A DNA stretch of 21,693 nucleotides from NCBI GenBank assembly GCA_004151065.3, contig NWUY0304370691.1, positions 1 through 21,693 of the forward strand. Direction: 5' to 3'. Below, one piece after another: positions 1-8,679 of the stretch (the first letter of the stretch is position 1; each line of letters begins with the position of its first letter). Made by a program: the position numbers and the translations under genes. The stretch comes from Larix sibirica (taxonomy: Eukaryota > Streptophyta > Pinopsida > Pinales > Pinaceae). A model generated the notes under the pieces. It was not told the DNA's origin. It saw nothing but the letters and a program-made list of their open reading frames with translations, and did not search any database.

Positions 1-10
1 TTCCTGAAGT

Positions 11-421
11 ATGAAATTAGATCCTCGAGCTGCGGAACTCACTACTCTATTAGAGAAAAGAATGACCAACTATAGTACCAATCTACAAGTTGATGAGATC
101 GGTCGAATGGTTTTAGTTGGATATGGTATTGCACGTGTCTATGGATTGAACGATATTCAAGCTGTGCAAATGGTCTATGTAGCGATTGGACAGAAACGCT
201 CGACCGTGGCACAATATCGTGAAGTGGCCGCCTTTGCTCAATTTGGGTCAGACTTTGATGCTGCTACTCAGGCACTATTAAATAGAGGTGCTAGGCTCAC
301 TGAAGTTATGAAAAAACCGCAATATTCACCACTTCCTATTGAGAAACAAATTAATGCAGCTGTCAAAGGGTTTTATGGTCGACGAGAACTTATTATCGGG
401 GATAAACCTGGGTTAAAAAGT
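11..421 (+). pseudogene. atp1: atp1 (F1-ATPase alpha subunit) remnants, deleted and permuted
   Basis: ATP1 carries part of the catalytic nucleotide sites of mitochondrial ATP synthase. Here about 137 codons of an approximately 500-codon protein survive. The N-terminal segment keeps QVDEIGR and GIARVYGLN, but the usual VGDG reads VGYG. Two large pieces are missing, after residue 55 and between TVAQ and YREV. A further 9-nt deletion turns the usual IVVIYAAV into INAAV. The last segment, [13 protein letters not shown] (124-137), derives from the Walker A region, which in intact ATP1 lies before the VYVAIGQKR segment, so the order is permuted. The P-loop GDRQTGKT is altered to GDKPGLKS and lacks the Gly-Lys-Thr triplet. 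All joins keep the reading frame. This cannot be a working ATPase subunit; an intact atp1 is expected elsewhere in the genome. The family identification is firm; junction positions are approximate. Confidence 0.85.
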
Positions 422-982
422 TATAGATACGTAAGTTCCGCCACATTTCATTATAAACCCAATACTAGTGCTAACAAGAACAAGAAGGTTCGGAATAGCC
501 AGAATAATAAAGAAGCTCCAATTTACAAGAGATCAGCAGACGACGGACGATTCATTGATATACTGAATCATTTGGCTTCTCATGTTGTAGTATTGTTTCG
601 CAAGCACCAAACTCAATATAGTATATCTGAACATAAAGTCATGGAAATAAGAGAGACTATACTCTCTAAGTCTTTCCAGTTCCATGAAATGTGGCGTATC
701 TTTATACCGAAGCCGAACAAACCTGGGCAACTCCGACCTATTACAATTCCGCATAGCGATGATATTATCGTAATGGATGCTCTATCTGACATTTTTAATG
801 ACCTCTTAAGAGAAAGAGTATCTCCCTGTGTTCATGGGTTTATTAAAAAGCGTAGCGCGGAAACCCTGTTTTTGGCTGTCAGAGATTGGGCACCTGTTTA
901 TAAATTTGTTAAGGCGGATATACGAAAATGCTTTGACTCTTTGGATCATGATATACTATTACGAGCTGTCAAATCTGTTTGA
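11..982 (+). CDS. Chimeric ORF: scrambled atp1 pieces fused to the N-terminal half of a group II intron reverse transcriptase
   Basis: This 323-codon frame starts at the atp1-type ATG. Residues 1-56 match the ATP1 N-terminus, about 57-68 ([14 protein letters not shown]) a mid-protein segment, 69-122 a C-terminal segment ([13 protein letters not shown] through LPIEKQI), and 124-131 (RELIIGD) the P-loop region. From about 170 the protein is reverse transcriptase: [19 protein letters not shown] (229-247) fits RT motifs 0-1, [11 protein letters not shown] fits motif 2, and [18 protein letters not shown] (299-315) is motif A with a catalytic Asp at 303. Intron ORFs in plant mitochondria are often read in frame with their upstream exon, which could explain the fusion; chimeras of this shape also arise by recombination. 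The frame stops at TGA 980-982, before the YADD core, so this product alone cannot be an active enzyme. The identities of both halves are secure; expression is unknown. Confidence 0.8.
   Translation: MKLDPRAAELTTLLEKRMTNYSTNLQVDEIGRMVLVGYGIARVYGLNDIQAVQMVYVAIGQKRSTVAQYREVAAFAQFGSDFDAATQALLNRGARLTEVMKKPQYSPLPIEKQINAAVKGFYGRRELIIGDKPGLKSYRYVSSATFHYKPNTSANKNKKVRNSQNNKEAPIYKRSADDGRFIDILNHLASHVVVLFRKHQTQYSISEHKVMEIRETILSKSFQFHEMWRIFIPKPNKPGQLRPITIPHSDDIIVMDALSDIFNDLLRERVSPCVHGFIKKRSAETLFLAVRDWAPVYKFVKADIRKCFDSLDHDILLRAVKSV
980..982 (+). other. In-frame TGA separating two halves of one RT/maturase frame
   Basis: The TGA lies between motif A (ending [12 protein letters not shown]) and the downstream half. 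After it the same frame reads NDEGI then MEIINLF without any shift. Frame identity follows from positions 11 and 998 having the same remainder modulo 3. The upstream and downstream halves are co-linear parts of one RT, so this is a point nonsense change and not a boundary between two genes. A U-to-C edit would give CGA (Arg). Confidence 0.85.
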
Positions 983-997
983 AATGATGAAGGAATA

Positions 998-1852
998 ATG
1001 GAGATTATCAATTTGTTTCTTCGTATGGATATACGCGACAAGGATGGAAGGAATTTTAATTATTCCTTTGATTCGAAAGGGATAGCGCAAGGGTGTTCTC
1101 TCTCCCCAGTGTTACTCAATATATACCTCCATTCATTCGATCTCACTTTATCTTCCTTTTGCCATACCTATCCGCTGGTCCATTATGCGCGCTATGCCGA
1201 CGATATAATTATTGGCATCTCTGCAGCAACTGGGCTGACAGATAACCCTACGGATGACCAACAGGTTATCAATTTTCTATTGGAGAACATATCCAATTCT
1301 AAATTGGAACTCGAAATCCAACAATTTTCTGTTGGGGAACCCTTTCTTTTTTTGGGGATTCGCGTAATGCTAAAGCATTATGGTAAAATCCATCTAACTG
1401 CCCCCCTGGGAAGAATCCATCACAGGATTCGAAGAATGGCGCCTCCTGGCCCCTATAGTCCGGACGCAAACATGCCCAAGCTAACTGTGGCTGCTCTGCG
1501 GCAAAAGGAAGAGAATCATATCATTTATTTCTTCAATCAAAAGATGATTGCGTACCTTGCCTTTTCTTTTTGGTGCACCAATGTCCGCACTTTCAAAGAT
1601 TTGTTAAAACAACAAATAGTTGGAAGGTGCATGGAGAATTTAGCGCATTTCCACAAAACCACCATCAGTGAAATAAAGAGGCGCTATGGCTCAAAATTGG
1701 ATAAAGCCGAAGTACCTTTCCTAAATGAGGGCAAGATTGCTCTTATAATAAAGAAACTTCAGGAAAGACGCTCCTTACGAGAAAAGGAGTTTAAGGTTTT
1801 AGGGCAATCTTGTCTTCCAGGAAGGTCAGGTAGCGGCTCTCCCGGTAAGTAG
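998..1852 (+). CDS. Group II intron maturase/reverse transcriptase, catalytic core and domain X
   Basis: This half carries the rest of an organellar group II intron RT/maturase, a protein that helps splice its host intron and, when active, copies it into DNA. GIAQGCSLSPVLLNIYLHSFD (28-48) is RT motif 4 (B), YARYADDIIIG (63-73) is motif 5 with the catalytic YADD at nt 1193-1204, and LELEIQ...FLFLGIRV (103-123) covers motifs 6-7. Residues about 165-235 (YFFNQKMIAYLAF through TTISEIKRRYGSKL) fit maturase domain X. No HNH endonuclease domain is visible after domain X, as is common in plant mitochondrial maturases. The ATG at 998 may not be a real start, because the frame is co-linear with the upstream half across the TGA. 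Translated alone it would lack motif A and be inactive. I did not recognise intron domain V downstream, so the host intron cannot be named. Confidence 0.85.
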   Translation: MEIINLFLRMDIRDKDGRNFNYSFDSKGIAQGCSLSPVLLNIYLHSFDLTLSSFCHTYPLVHYARYADDIIIGISAATGLTDNPTDDQQVINFLLENISNSKLELEIQQFSVGEPFLFLGIRVMLKHYGKIHLTAPLGRIHHRIRRMAPPGPYSPDANMPKLTVAALRQKEENHIIYFFNQKMIAYLAFSFWCTNVRTFKDLLKQQIVGRCMENLAHFHKTTISEIKRRYGSKLDKAEVPFLNEGKIALIIKKLQERRSLREKEFKVLGQSCLPGRSGSGSPGK

Positions 1853-1975
1853 TCGGGTAGGCGCCCGTGGAAGGAGAGATTATGTTTTGGGCAATAGAAT
1901 AGATAGGAAATGCTAGAATAAGAGAGGCGGAGCGCACCCATCTATTTGTGTTTGTGGAGGAAAGAGGTAATACTA

Positions 1976-2188
1976 ATGTCGGGGGAGTTCACGGCCAAGG
2001 AGGTTATACATACTCCTAAACTTGAAAATTTTATCCTAGCCAGCCATGTTCGGAGAGGAATGGACATACATATCCTAGCAGTGCCACAAGGTGGTTTAAT
2101 GCTTACAGACCCCAACCTTGTGCCACCAGACATCCACAAAACGGGTGCCAGTATGGGGATCTTCTTGATAAACTCCTTATGGGTATGA
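1976..2188 (+). CDS. Small ORF of unknown function, 70 codons
   Basis: From the ATG at 1976 the frame reads MSGEFTAKEVIHTPKLENF and ends at TGA 2188. It lies about 120 bp after the maturase stop and in the same reading frame, with several stops between. The protein is soluble-looking, with a His/Pro-rich middle and no motif or membrane segment that I recognise. It could be a remnant of the maturase's flanking DNA or a chance frame. The opposite strand is also open here (1942-2139), which weakens the case that either is real. Confidence 0.25.
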   Translation: MSGEFTAKEVIHTPKLENFILASHVRRGMDIHILAVPQGGLMLTDPNLVPPDIHKTGASMGIFLINSLWV

Positions 2189-3750
2189 TTATGAACCCAC
2201 CCTCGATCTTTAGGAGTAGATTCGCCTCTTCGATCCTCAACTGTTTGTTTCTTTCGGGTCTTTATATATGCTAATTCTTGTTACTTAGAATATATTACAC
2301 GCGCTTAGGTGAATGACTTAGATAGAACATTGCTTGCGCACCGCTCCGCACCTACTCTTGCACTAATGTGAGTCGACCTACCAACATTCCCTTTCTAAAT
2401 TACTGGCTCAATTACCCTTCACTTTGGAATTGTAAGGCCTTGCTTGGTGGGTGGGCCAGGACTATTACTTCAGTCGCCTACCGGATTCATGCTTGTGCGA
2501 CCTAGCGAGACTGGTTGGCAAAGGCACTATTGAGGAAGGAACTACTGCCGGAATAGAAGAGGGAGAGAGGGGGTACGCACTTAGAACATTGCTATTTACT
2601 TTATGAAGCCTACTGGCTGCCATTACTTCTGTGTTACTTTTACTTACTCACCTGTTTCCACAACTTCACTCCGTGCTTCACCTATGCCTCACATTTACTG
2701 CCTATAATCTTATGATCCCGTAGAGCTTTTGGTTGGACCGGCCCCATACAGACAGCCTTTCACAGGCAGACCTGGAATCACACTTGCTTTAGGAATTTTA
2801 CTTCATGGGTAGGCATAGGCACTATTACTATTGACTTAGGCAGGCCTATTTTCCTTTACTTAACTGTTCTCTACCAACCGGGCACCCACCTTCACAACCT
2901 CACAAGTTCGTTCCTCAACTATCCCCCACACTCTACCTGCCCACCTGAATTAAGACCTAGACCTGGTTTGCCTAGACCACGAGCAGAGTTCATGCTTAGG
3001 ATAAGAAATGAGGTACTGCTATTTCATTATACGGGCCGGATAGCAGAGCATGCATGATACAACGTTCTTACCCTTAGACCTCCTAGCTTTTGTGTTTCCT
3101 AACTCCCTATACCGCTTGGATTAATGAGGCGCTTAGAGCACGATCTTTACTTTATGAATGCACTCACTTAGGCAGTCGGGAATGTATGAGACCTTAGATT
3201 AGAAGCACCGGATTGGACTGGATGGGATGCCCAACCCATTGGATGAAGCCAGGAAGGCATATCAGTAGGGGATGGATGGCGAGAATCCCTTACCTTTGTT
3301 CCACAGAACCTATTTACCCAAGAAATAGCCTATATTGCTGAATGAATCTTTGTAGTGCTATATAACTTCGATTAGAAGGGATAAATCAGGAAGTCTAAGG
3401 ACTGGATGGATGTTCAACCTTTCACGAAACAACCGTGTTCAGCAGGTTCATACTTGGGAAGAGCTGCTATTAGTAAAAGCACCTATATATAAGGCGCGGG
3501 CCGGAACTCAAGAAACACTTATTAATTGGCCAGGGCACTAACTAATGCTAATGGTTTGGTTATTCCATGGCCGAAGCTACGGGGCGAGGGGGCCAAGCAC
3601 GATTGCCGGGATTATTTTGAAATAGTTTAACTACTGCCGGAGATAGATCTGGTTCTGCGCCGCTGTGGGTGGACTTGGATGGACCTTGAACCTTTAGGTA
3701 GTATTATTAACCCCATGCCCCACAATACTGATAGAGACCTACCCGAGAGA

Positions 3751-3770
3751 GATTGACAGAGATTGACAGA
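3751..3770 (+). repeat. Tandem duplication of a 10-bp unit
   Basis: The unit gattgacaga occurs twice back to back. It is probably replication slippage. Confidence 0.8.
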
Positions 3771-3847
3771 TTAGCTCCCAGGCCTGCCTTAGCTTTAACT
3801 TACCCCAAACCTAGCCCACTTTACTGATTTACTGAAGTACACACTTA

Positions 3848-3871
3848 GCTACTACATTCGCTACTACATTC
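3848..3871 (+). repeat. Tandem duplication of a 12-bp unit
   Basis: The unit gctactacattc occurs twice in direct succession. It is probably replication slippage. Confidence 0.85.
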
Positions 3872-4432
3872 CCTTTTGTTCTCTCTATTTACGAGCATGT
3901 TTCCGCATCATTCAATCTCACACACCAGACACCATCCATGTACGATCCATTATACACATTATACACAATAAATTTGTACACTTGCTTTAGATAATTCCTA
4001 CATTTGTTCTTATATGCTTAATGGTAGAGATTCTTAAACCAATGAGTAGGAGTAAAAATAATGTAGAGGGAGTTAGAAGCTATATGGCCCATTTTTACCT
4101 TTTTTCTACTGTATAAAAAATTTAAGACCTTATATTATCCATCCTACCTGAAGGGGTATTAAGTGACCATAGAACGACTGCAAATGCTTTTTTAAGCAAT
4201 TATTATTCTAATTTTCCGGCCTGACCCGTCCATTGCTTTGCTGACTGGCTGGCTTTATTCTATCTCTAGTTCTTTAAGCGGTATCTATTTCCAGCGGGAA
4301 CAATATTGATCTCTATCAATATCTCTCTTTTGCGGACTCTCTCTCCAGCTCTATCTCTAGCAGTTCGGTTCTAAAGCAAGTTATCTAGTCTCTGTTGGAA
4401 AGTATTAACCCACTCTTTAAACCTTTTAACTA

Positions 4433-4780
4433 GTGAACGATAAAATAAAAAATAGAAGATCAAATATTTCCTTCATTCCTGGCTTCGCCCGCCCTTATCT
4501 CTCGATCGAATCCGTTCTACCACTGTTTACTACATCTATTGAAGTCCACGTACGGCTCTGTGAGAAGGTGGACGGAAATGGCCTTGTTGTACCCTACTTT
4601 CGTCTTCGATGGGGTCCGCTCTTTACCAAGAGAAATTCGCTTAGAAAAAGCGTAATTACCAAAATAATAGCAGCATTGTCGAAGGATTTACTTTCCCATA
4701 AAAGCCAACTCTTCACACAGTTAGATAAACTGAGATCATATCTGTATCTCGAATATAGAATCAATCCTGGTTGGAGATAG
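4433..4780 (+). CDS. Unassigned open frame, 115 codons, no ATG
   Basis: The frame is open from a GTG at 4433 to TAG at 4780, with no ATG anywhere in it. GTG starts do occur in plant mitochondria but are rare. The predicted protein is basic, with a stretch IEVHVRLCEKVDGNGLVV, an aromatic part FRLRWGPLF, and a Lys/Leu-rich end. I recognise no family. The DNA at 4549-4562 (cacgtacggctctg) resembles the 3' arm of a group II intron domain V, so the frame may overlie a decayed intron end and not a gene. Confidence 0.25.
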   Translation: MNDKIKNRRSNISFIPGFARPYLSIESVLPLFTTSIEVHVRLCEKVDGNGLVVPYFRLRWGPLFTKRNSLRKSVITKIIAALSKDLLSHKSQLFTQLDKLRSYLYLEYRINPGWR

Positions 4781-4857
4781 ATGTATCACGTCGCATAAAA
4801 TCACGAATATAGTTTTCTTACATATATAAAATCATGACTGGAAGATCCACCGTATGC

Positions 4858-5193
4858 TCAGGGCTGCAATATATACGTAATTACGGGCAAGCCATCCTTC
4901 CTTTGTATAACGATTGAAGTCTTCATTTGTGTGCTAAAAGAGCTGAGGGAGAGGCTAGGCAAAAGGGCTAAGCCACCCACATGGGCAGTAACATTGGCAA
5001 TAGGCAGCGGTAACAATGTCCATAGTAAAAAAGGTGGGCCAGTAGCCAAATACCCAAAGCCAAGAAACCAGAAGCCAGTAGCAAAAAAGAATTATTTAGA
5101 TAAGATATATGTAATTATGCCTAGCCAATAGCCAATCATTCCACCAGAAAGAACTCAATTGGGGATTGCCTCATGAACAGCCTCTTTAGGCAT
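4858..5193 (-). pseudogene. Unidentified membrane-protein-like frame with two in-frame stops
   Basis: Read on the minus strand from an ATG at 5193, the frame gives MPKEAVHEAIPN, TGA (5155-5157), VLSGGMIGYWLGIITYILSK, TAA (5092-5094), then FFFATGFWFLGFGYLATG followed by PPFLLWTLLPLPIANVTAHV, and ends at 4858. The three pieces keep one frame and have a consistent Gly/Trp/Phe-rich composition, as expected of membrane segments. I do not recognise the family. The DNA is partly built of short reiterated words (variants of ttggctattgg), so low-complexity expansion rather than protein selection could explain the composition. It is either a decayed gene or an accidental hydrophobic frame. Confidence 0.3.
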
Positions 5194-5800
5194 CTGTACC
5201 AATCTTTAGGCACCAGTCATCTACCCACCATATAATATAAGGACTTTACACCCACCCGAACACCCGGAAACACGCCATCAAGTAACTCTGAAATAAGGAA
5301 TCATCCCACCAGATATCTTCTCTTCATTCTTACGTATAAAATATCTTAAGCCCATAGTCTTTAGCCCGTATAAATGGTTGTGTTTCCTCTATAAAAAGCC
5401 TTCAGTATATAAATAGAATAGCCCGTCCACGAGAGATGTATCGAGAGTAGCCAATAATGTGCAAATCCAGATAGGTATAGTATTCCAATAGTATTAAGCC
5501 CGTAGTTTTTAGCCCATATAAAAGGTAGTAGTTGTGGGTATCAGGTATATGCTTTTAATCCAGAGGTATTATGAGTCAGTATTATGAGATAGTAAGAGGT
5601 AGTATGAGCTAAGATACCGTGATACCGTGAGTAGTAGTAATAATGTACAAATCCAGAATAGCCAGTAGCAAAAAGGATGGATATTTATATGGATGGAAGA
5701 TAAAGATGGGGATATGGTCTGGTGCGACCTATTTATATAATGTAAATAAAGTGGATAGTAGTGGATAGTAGCAGATAGTATCAGTATTTATCAATATTTA
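5030..5800. repeat. Region of interspersed degenerate repeats
   Basis: A 32-bp block at 5346-5377 recurs at 5494-5525 with four mismatches (core ttaagcccRtagtYtttagc). The word aatgtRcaaatccaga occurs near 5457 and 5643. The word ccagtagcaaaaa occurs near 5077 and 5661. The unit gtggatagta is tandem at 5751-5770, followed by a variant. No convincing gene lies on the plus strand here. The pattern fits repeated local duplication and drift. Confidence 0.65.
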
Positions 5801-5996
5801 TGGTATCTATTTCACGCACGAAATTGGTTGGTAGGGCTGGGCATCGTCTTCCTTATGTGTAAGTAATGGAGGCTGACGTGGTGGCATCGCGTGAGGACGG
5901 GTACCTCAGCACTCCCTCCCTCTCCTAGGATTTCGGCAGTAAAGTAAAGGGTAAGGAGGGTAAGGTTTTATCCATCCATCCGGTGCTGGTTCTTAA

Positions 5997-6230
5997 TCGA
6001 CAGGAACTAGACGAGGTGATGGCTTTCTAACTGCATATGCATTTACAAGTGGCTATGCTCTTACCTTTGATCCTACTGTCTATGCCTCTGCAGGTGCTGC
6101 TTCCATAGCTTTCTGCACTCTTGGCTCGCCTTTATGGATTGCTCCCTTTCCAATCACAACCTTGCTAACAGCCATACTCTGTATCCATGCTATAATTGAT
6201 ACACTGAGCACCACTAATATTTACAATTGA
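5997..6230 (+). CDS. Unassigned hydrophobic open frame, 77 codons, no ATG
   Basis: The frame is open from after TAA 5994-5996 to TGA 6228-6230. It reads DGFLTAYAFTSGYALTFD, then a segment rich in Ala, Ser, Leu and Ile (ASIAFCTLGSPLWIAPF, then ITTLLTAILCIHAIIDTL) that could form one or two membrane segments. It has no ATG. Composition is more protein-like than in neighbouring frames, but I cannot name a family. It could be the tail of a transferred gene whose upstream part is lost, or chance. Confidence 0.25.
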   Translation, partial: STGTRRGDGFLTAYAFTSGYALTFDPTVYASAGAASIAFCTLGSPLWIAPFPITTLLTAILCIHAIIDTLSTTNIYN

Positions 6231-6335
6231 TATTTACATATATAAAAAGGTGCACTGGCATGCTATAAACTTTTCATCTTGTTAATTACAAAATAGGTGC
6301 GTTTAGCTCTTGTCTGCATCGGGCAAGGTATATCG

Positions 6336-6361
6336 CTTGCTTGACCGAAGGGAGGGCAAGG
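6336..6361 (-). repeat. 26-bp dispersed element, copy A
   Basis: The 26 bases are the exact reverse complement of 21622-21647, more than 15 kb away. The core is gaccgaagggagggcaagg. A third copy at 21552-21577 differs at two positions. A perfect 26-base match at this distance is not expected by chance, so this is a short interspersed mitochondrial-type repeat or a recent gene-conversion patch. Confidence 0.85.
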
Positions 6362-6671
6362 ACCGAAGATGGTTGATAGACTTTCCTCACTTTCCCTTTG
6401 GGCCATATGAGCGATACTATTAATAATATATTTGCTACTGAAAGGATATAGGGATTTGACTGTCCTCTTGCTACCATTTGTTCTCAACAGATTTTGCTCC
6501 TTGCTCGGGAGGTTGTGTTCCTTGCTGCTTAAATCAGGTTTTGCTTTTCATTTGCTACTGAAGTGATACATATATACATTGATTGCCATCCGGTTATATA
6601 TGTAATTATGCAGAGCCATATAGTATATATCCAAAGAGTTGCCTTCAAGTATTGGAATAAGGTCATGGATG

Positions 6672-6860
6672 CTCCGATGCTCCGATGTTGGAACATGTTG
6701 GAATAGACCTTTTGAAAAGGCAGTGTAAAGGGCAGTAAAGCACTGAAAGGTGGGGGAGGCAATGGCCTTCCTTTGGCTGTAAAGCACTATTTTATTTTGG
6801 ACAGGGACAGGGATAACATTTTTGGGGAGGCAATGGCAAGGTATAACATCAAGGGATAAC
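6672..6860. repeat. Cluster of short direct repeats
   Basis: The unit gatgctcc is tandem near 6668-6690. The phrase ggggaggcaatgg appears near 6752 and 6823. The phrase gggataacattttt or a close variant appears near 6809 and 6853. The minus-strand frames over this stretch look like by-products of the repeats. Confidence 0.55.
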
Positions 6861-6861
6861 A

Positions 6862-8640
6862 TTTTGGTAACATGGGGCTGGGCTCAAACTGTCAGGATAC
6901 GGGTCTGTATGACCTACCTAAAGCTTGTCGGAACATTTATTCTCTCTCTGTCCAACTGCCTGCCCTGCCATGAAATCCAGTAGGCATAAGCAGGTCCTCC
7001 CTAACCTAAAAGGCAATCTGGGCATGTGTTTAAGTAGTGGGATTAAGGAAGCACTAACTTCTGAATGGTAGGGTTGTGCTAATAGGGTAAGTGCATATGG
7101 TAAATAATACCAAAAATAAGGAGCGGAGCGGGACGGAATGAAGCACCGGCATAAGCAAGCAGCTCCTAATATGTACTGGAGGGATTTAGTAAAGCAGCTC
7201 TGGTACGCTACACGTGTTGCCGGGACGCTCCCTGTGTCCCACTACCAGTTGCCCATTGGTATTGTAAGCTACGTAAGCTCTAATGGTCTCCTCCATAATT
7301 GAAGCAAGTTGGGTAGGTTGGGTGCTGTTCGTCCTGACTGTGGCTCTAAGGTTTATAGGGAAAGGTTCTAATCGTCCTTATAGCCTAGCAACAGATCAAG
7401 CGAGTAGCAAGCAAGATCTAAAGCTAGGAAACATTTCCCATTCAGCAAGAGAGCCAGCCCGTAATAAATGAAGCAATATAAGAGTTTGTTAAAAAGCGAT
7501 TCTACGACAATGTTTCGGGCATGTTTGAGGCATTCGAACATACCTTTTGGCCCAATTTTGTATAAGGGTTCATCGATCCTGTAAAAGTTATTTTTTCCTA
7601 AAGAAACTAATTGCTAATAAAGGAAGCAAGAGAGCAAGCCTGTCCCCCCCATCCAAGCTAGTAAGACCAGTAAGCTATACCAGTGAGATCAGCCAGCCAG
7701 TGGTACTAGGACTGAAGCGAAGAGCATTAGTGGGGCTCTCATAATCAATAAAGGGGATGCCTATATTGGGGGGGATAGCAGCTCTGCGAAAGGTCTTAGC
7801 GATCTTTTGTGTTGTTAACTGTAGGAGAGAGTGCCGAGAAAGTGCTAGAAAGTATCCAAAGAAGCCTCCGATGGAGGGATGTACAAAAGAAAAGATATAT
7901 ATACAATGTTTATACGAACGAGGCGGGCATATCCCATGCTCGTGAAGCTTACAAAGTAAAGTACAATATATATTATTAGGGTCTTAGGGGACTATGATAC
8001 TAGGGACTACAGAGATACACCATTGGGGGCTAATGGGCTGCTACTTGTCAGCCATAGAGGAGACTTCCCGGTACTAGCTTCTTTTGTTTGCTTGGAATAG
8101 ATATCTGGGATAGATCCCATGTAGTCATCCCTTCGTACTTAGTAAAGCCAGCACTATTACCCCTTCTTTTTTCCACCAGCGGGTATCATTAGTACCCCTA
8201 TGCAAGCCCCGCTCATTGGTTGTTGCTCTAGCTCTACTGACCGGTGTGCCTCCTTGGCACCACTCTCCTGGGGCCTACAGTTTGCATAATATTCCTCAAC
8301 CTCCTTGCCCATACGTCTATCTGATCTGTGTAACCTAGTAAATGATTCCCCTCGAGTGAGCATCGATTTGGTAATATCAGATAGAAGAGCTACTAAGTAC
8401 CCTTCCTAGACTTAACAGTTGGCGTACCATTCTCTAGTATACTATCAACGAACGACTTCTAACGACTTAAAGGCCCCTCCATGGGGTAAGCCTTGTTCAG
8501 ATGCATTAGTTTTCGAGCTCTCTCCTATCATAGGAAGGGAAGAGCTATAGCCAAACGGGAAAGCATGTCCCAACAAGTAGAGCCATGGACGTACCTAAGA
8601 CTCTGACCTGGTCACTCTTGTCTGGCTAAGCGTTCTGTCC
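6862..8640. other. Spacer without a recognisable gene
   Basis: Only frames of about 60-70 codons are open, for example 7757-7945 (Cys-rich, starts MPILGGIAALRKVL). None has a motif I recognise or a neighbour that supports it. Short G/C-rich words such as ggagcggagcggg (about 7120) and two aagcagctc words (about 7159 and 7191) are present. Confidence 0.5.
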
Positions 8641-8679
8641 GTTATAAGGTAGCCATAGGGGAACCTGCGGCTGGGAAAA

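Larger units (their letters stand above)
2189..4432. other. Gene-empty spacer with short tandem duplications
   Basis: No frame longer than about 60 codons is open on either strand and nothing resembles a known protein or RNA. The sequence uses many recurring short words (for example variants of acttagg and gcactatt) without a clean repeat unit. This is typical of plant mitochondrial intergenic DNA. Confidence 0.6.

Noticed and set aside
1832-1960. Domain V hairpin right after the maturase
   Set aside because: Local G/C-rich inverted words (ggctctcccgg...cgggtaggcgccc) do not fit the domain V length, AGC triad and bulge pattern.
4541-4575. Complete group II intron domain V
   Set aside because: Only a 3'-arm-like string is present. 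The complementary 5' arm was not found at the required spacing on either strand.
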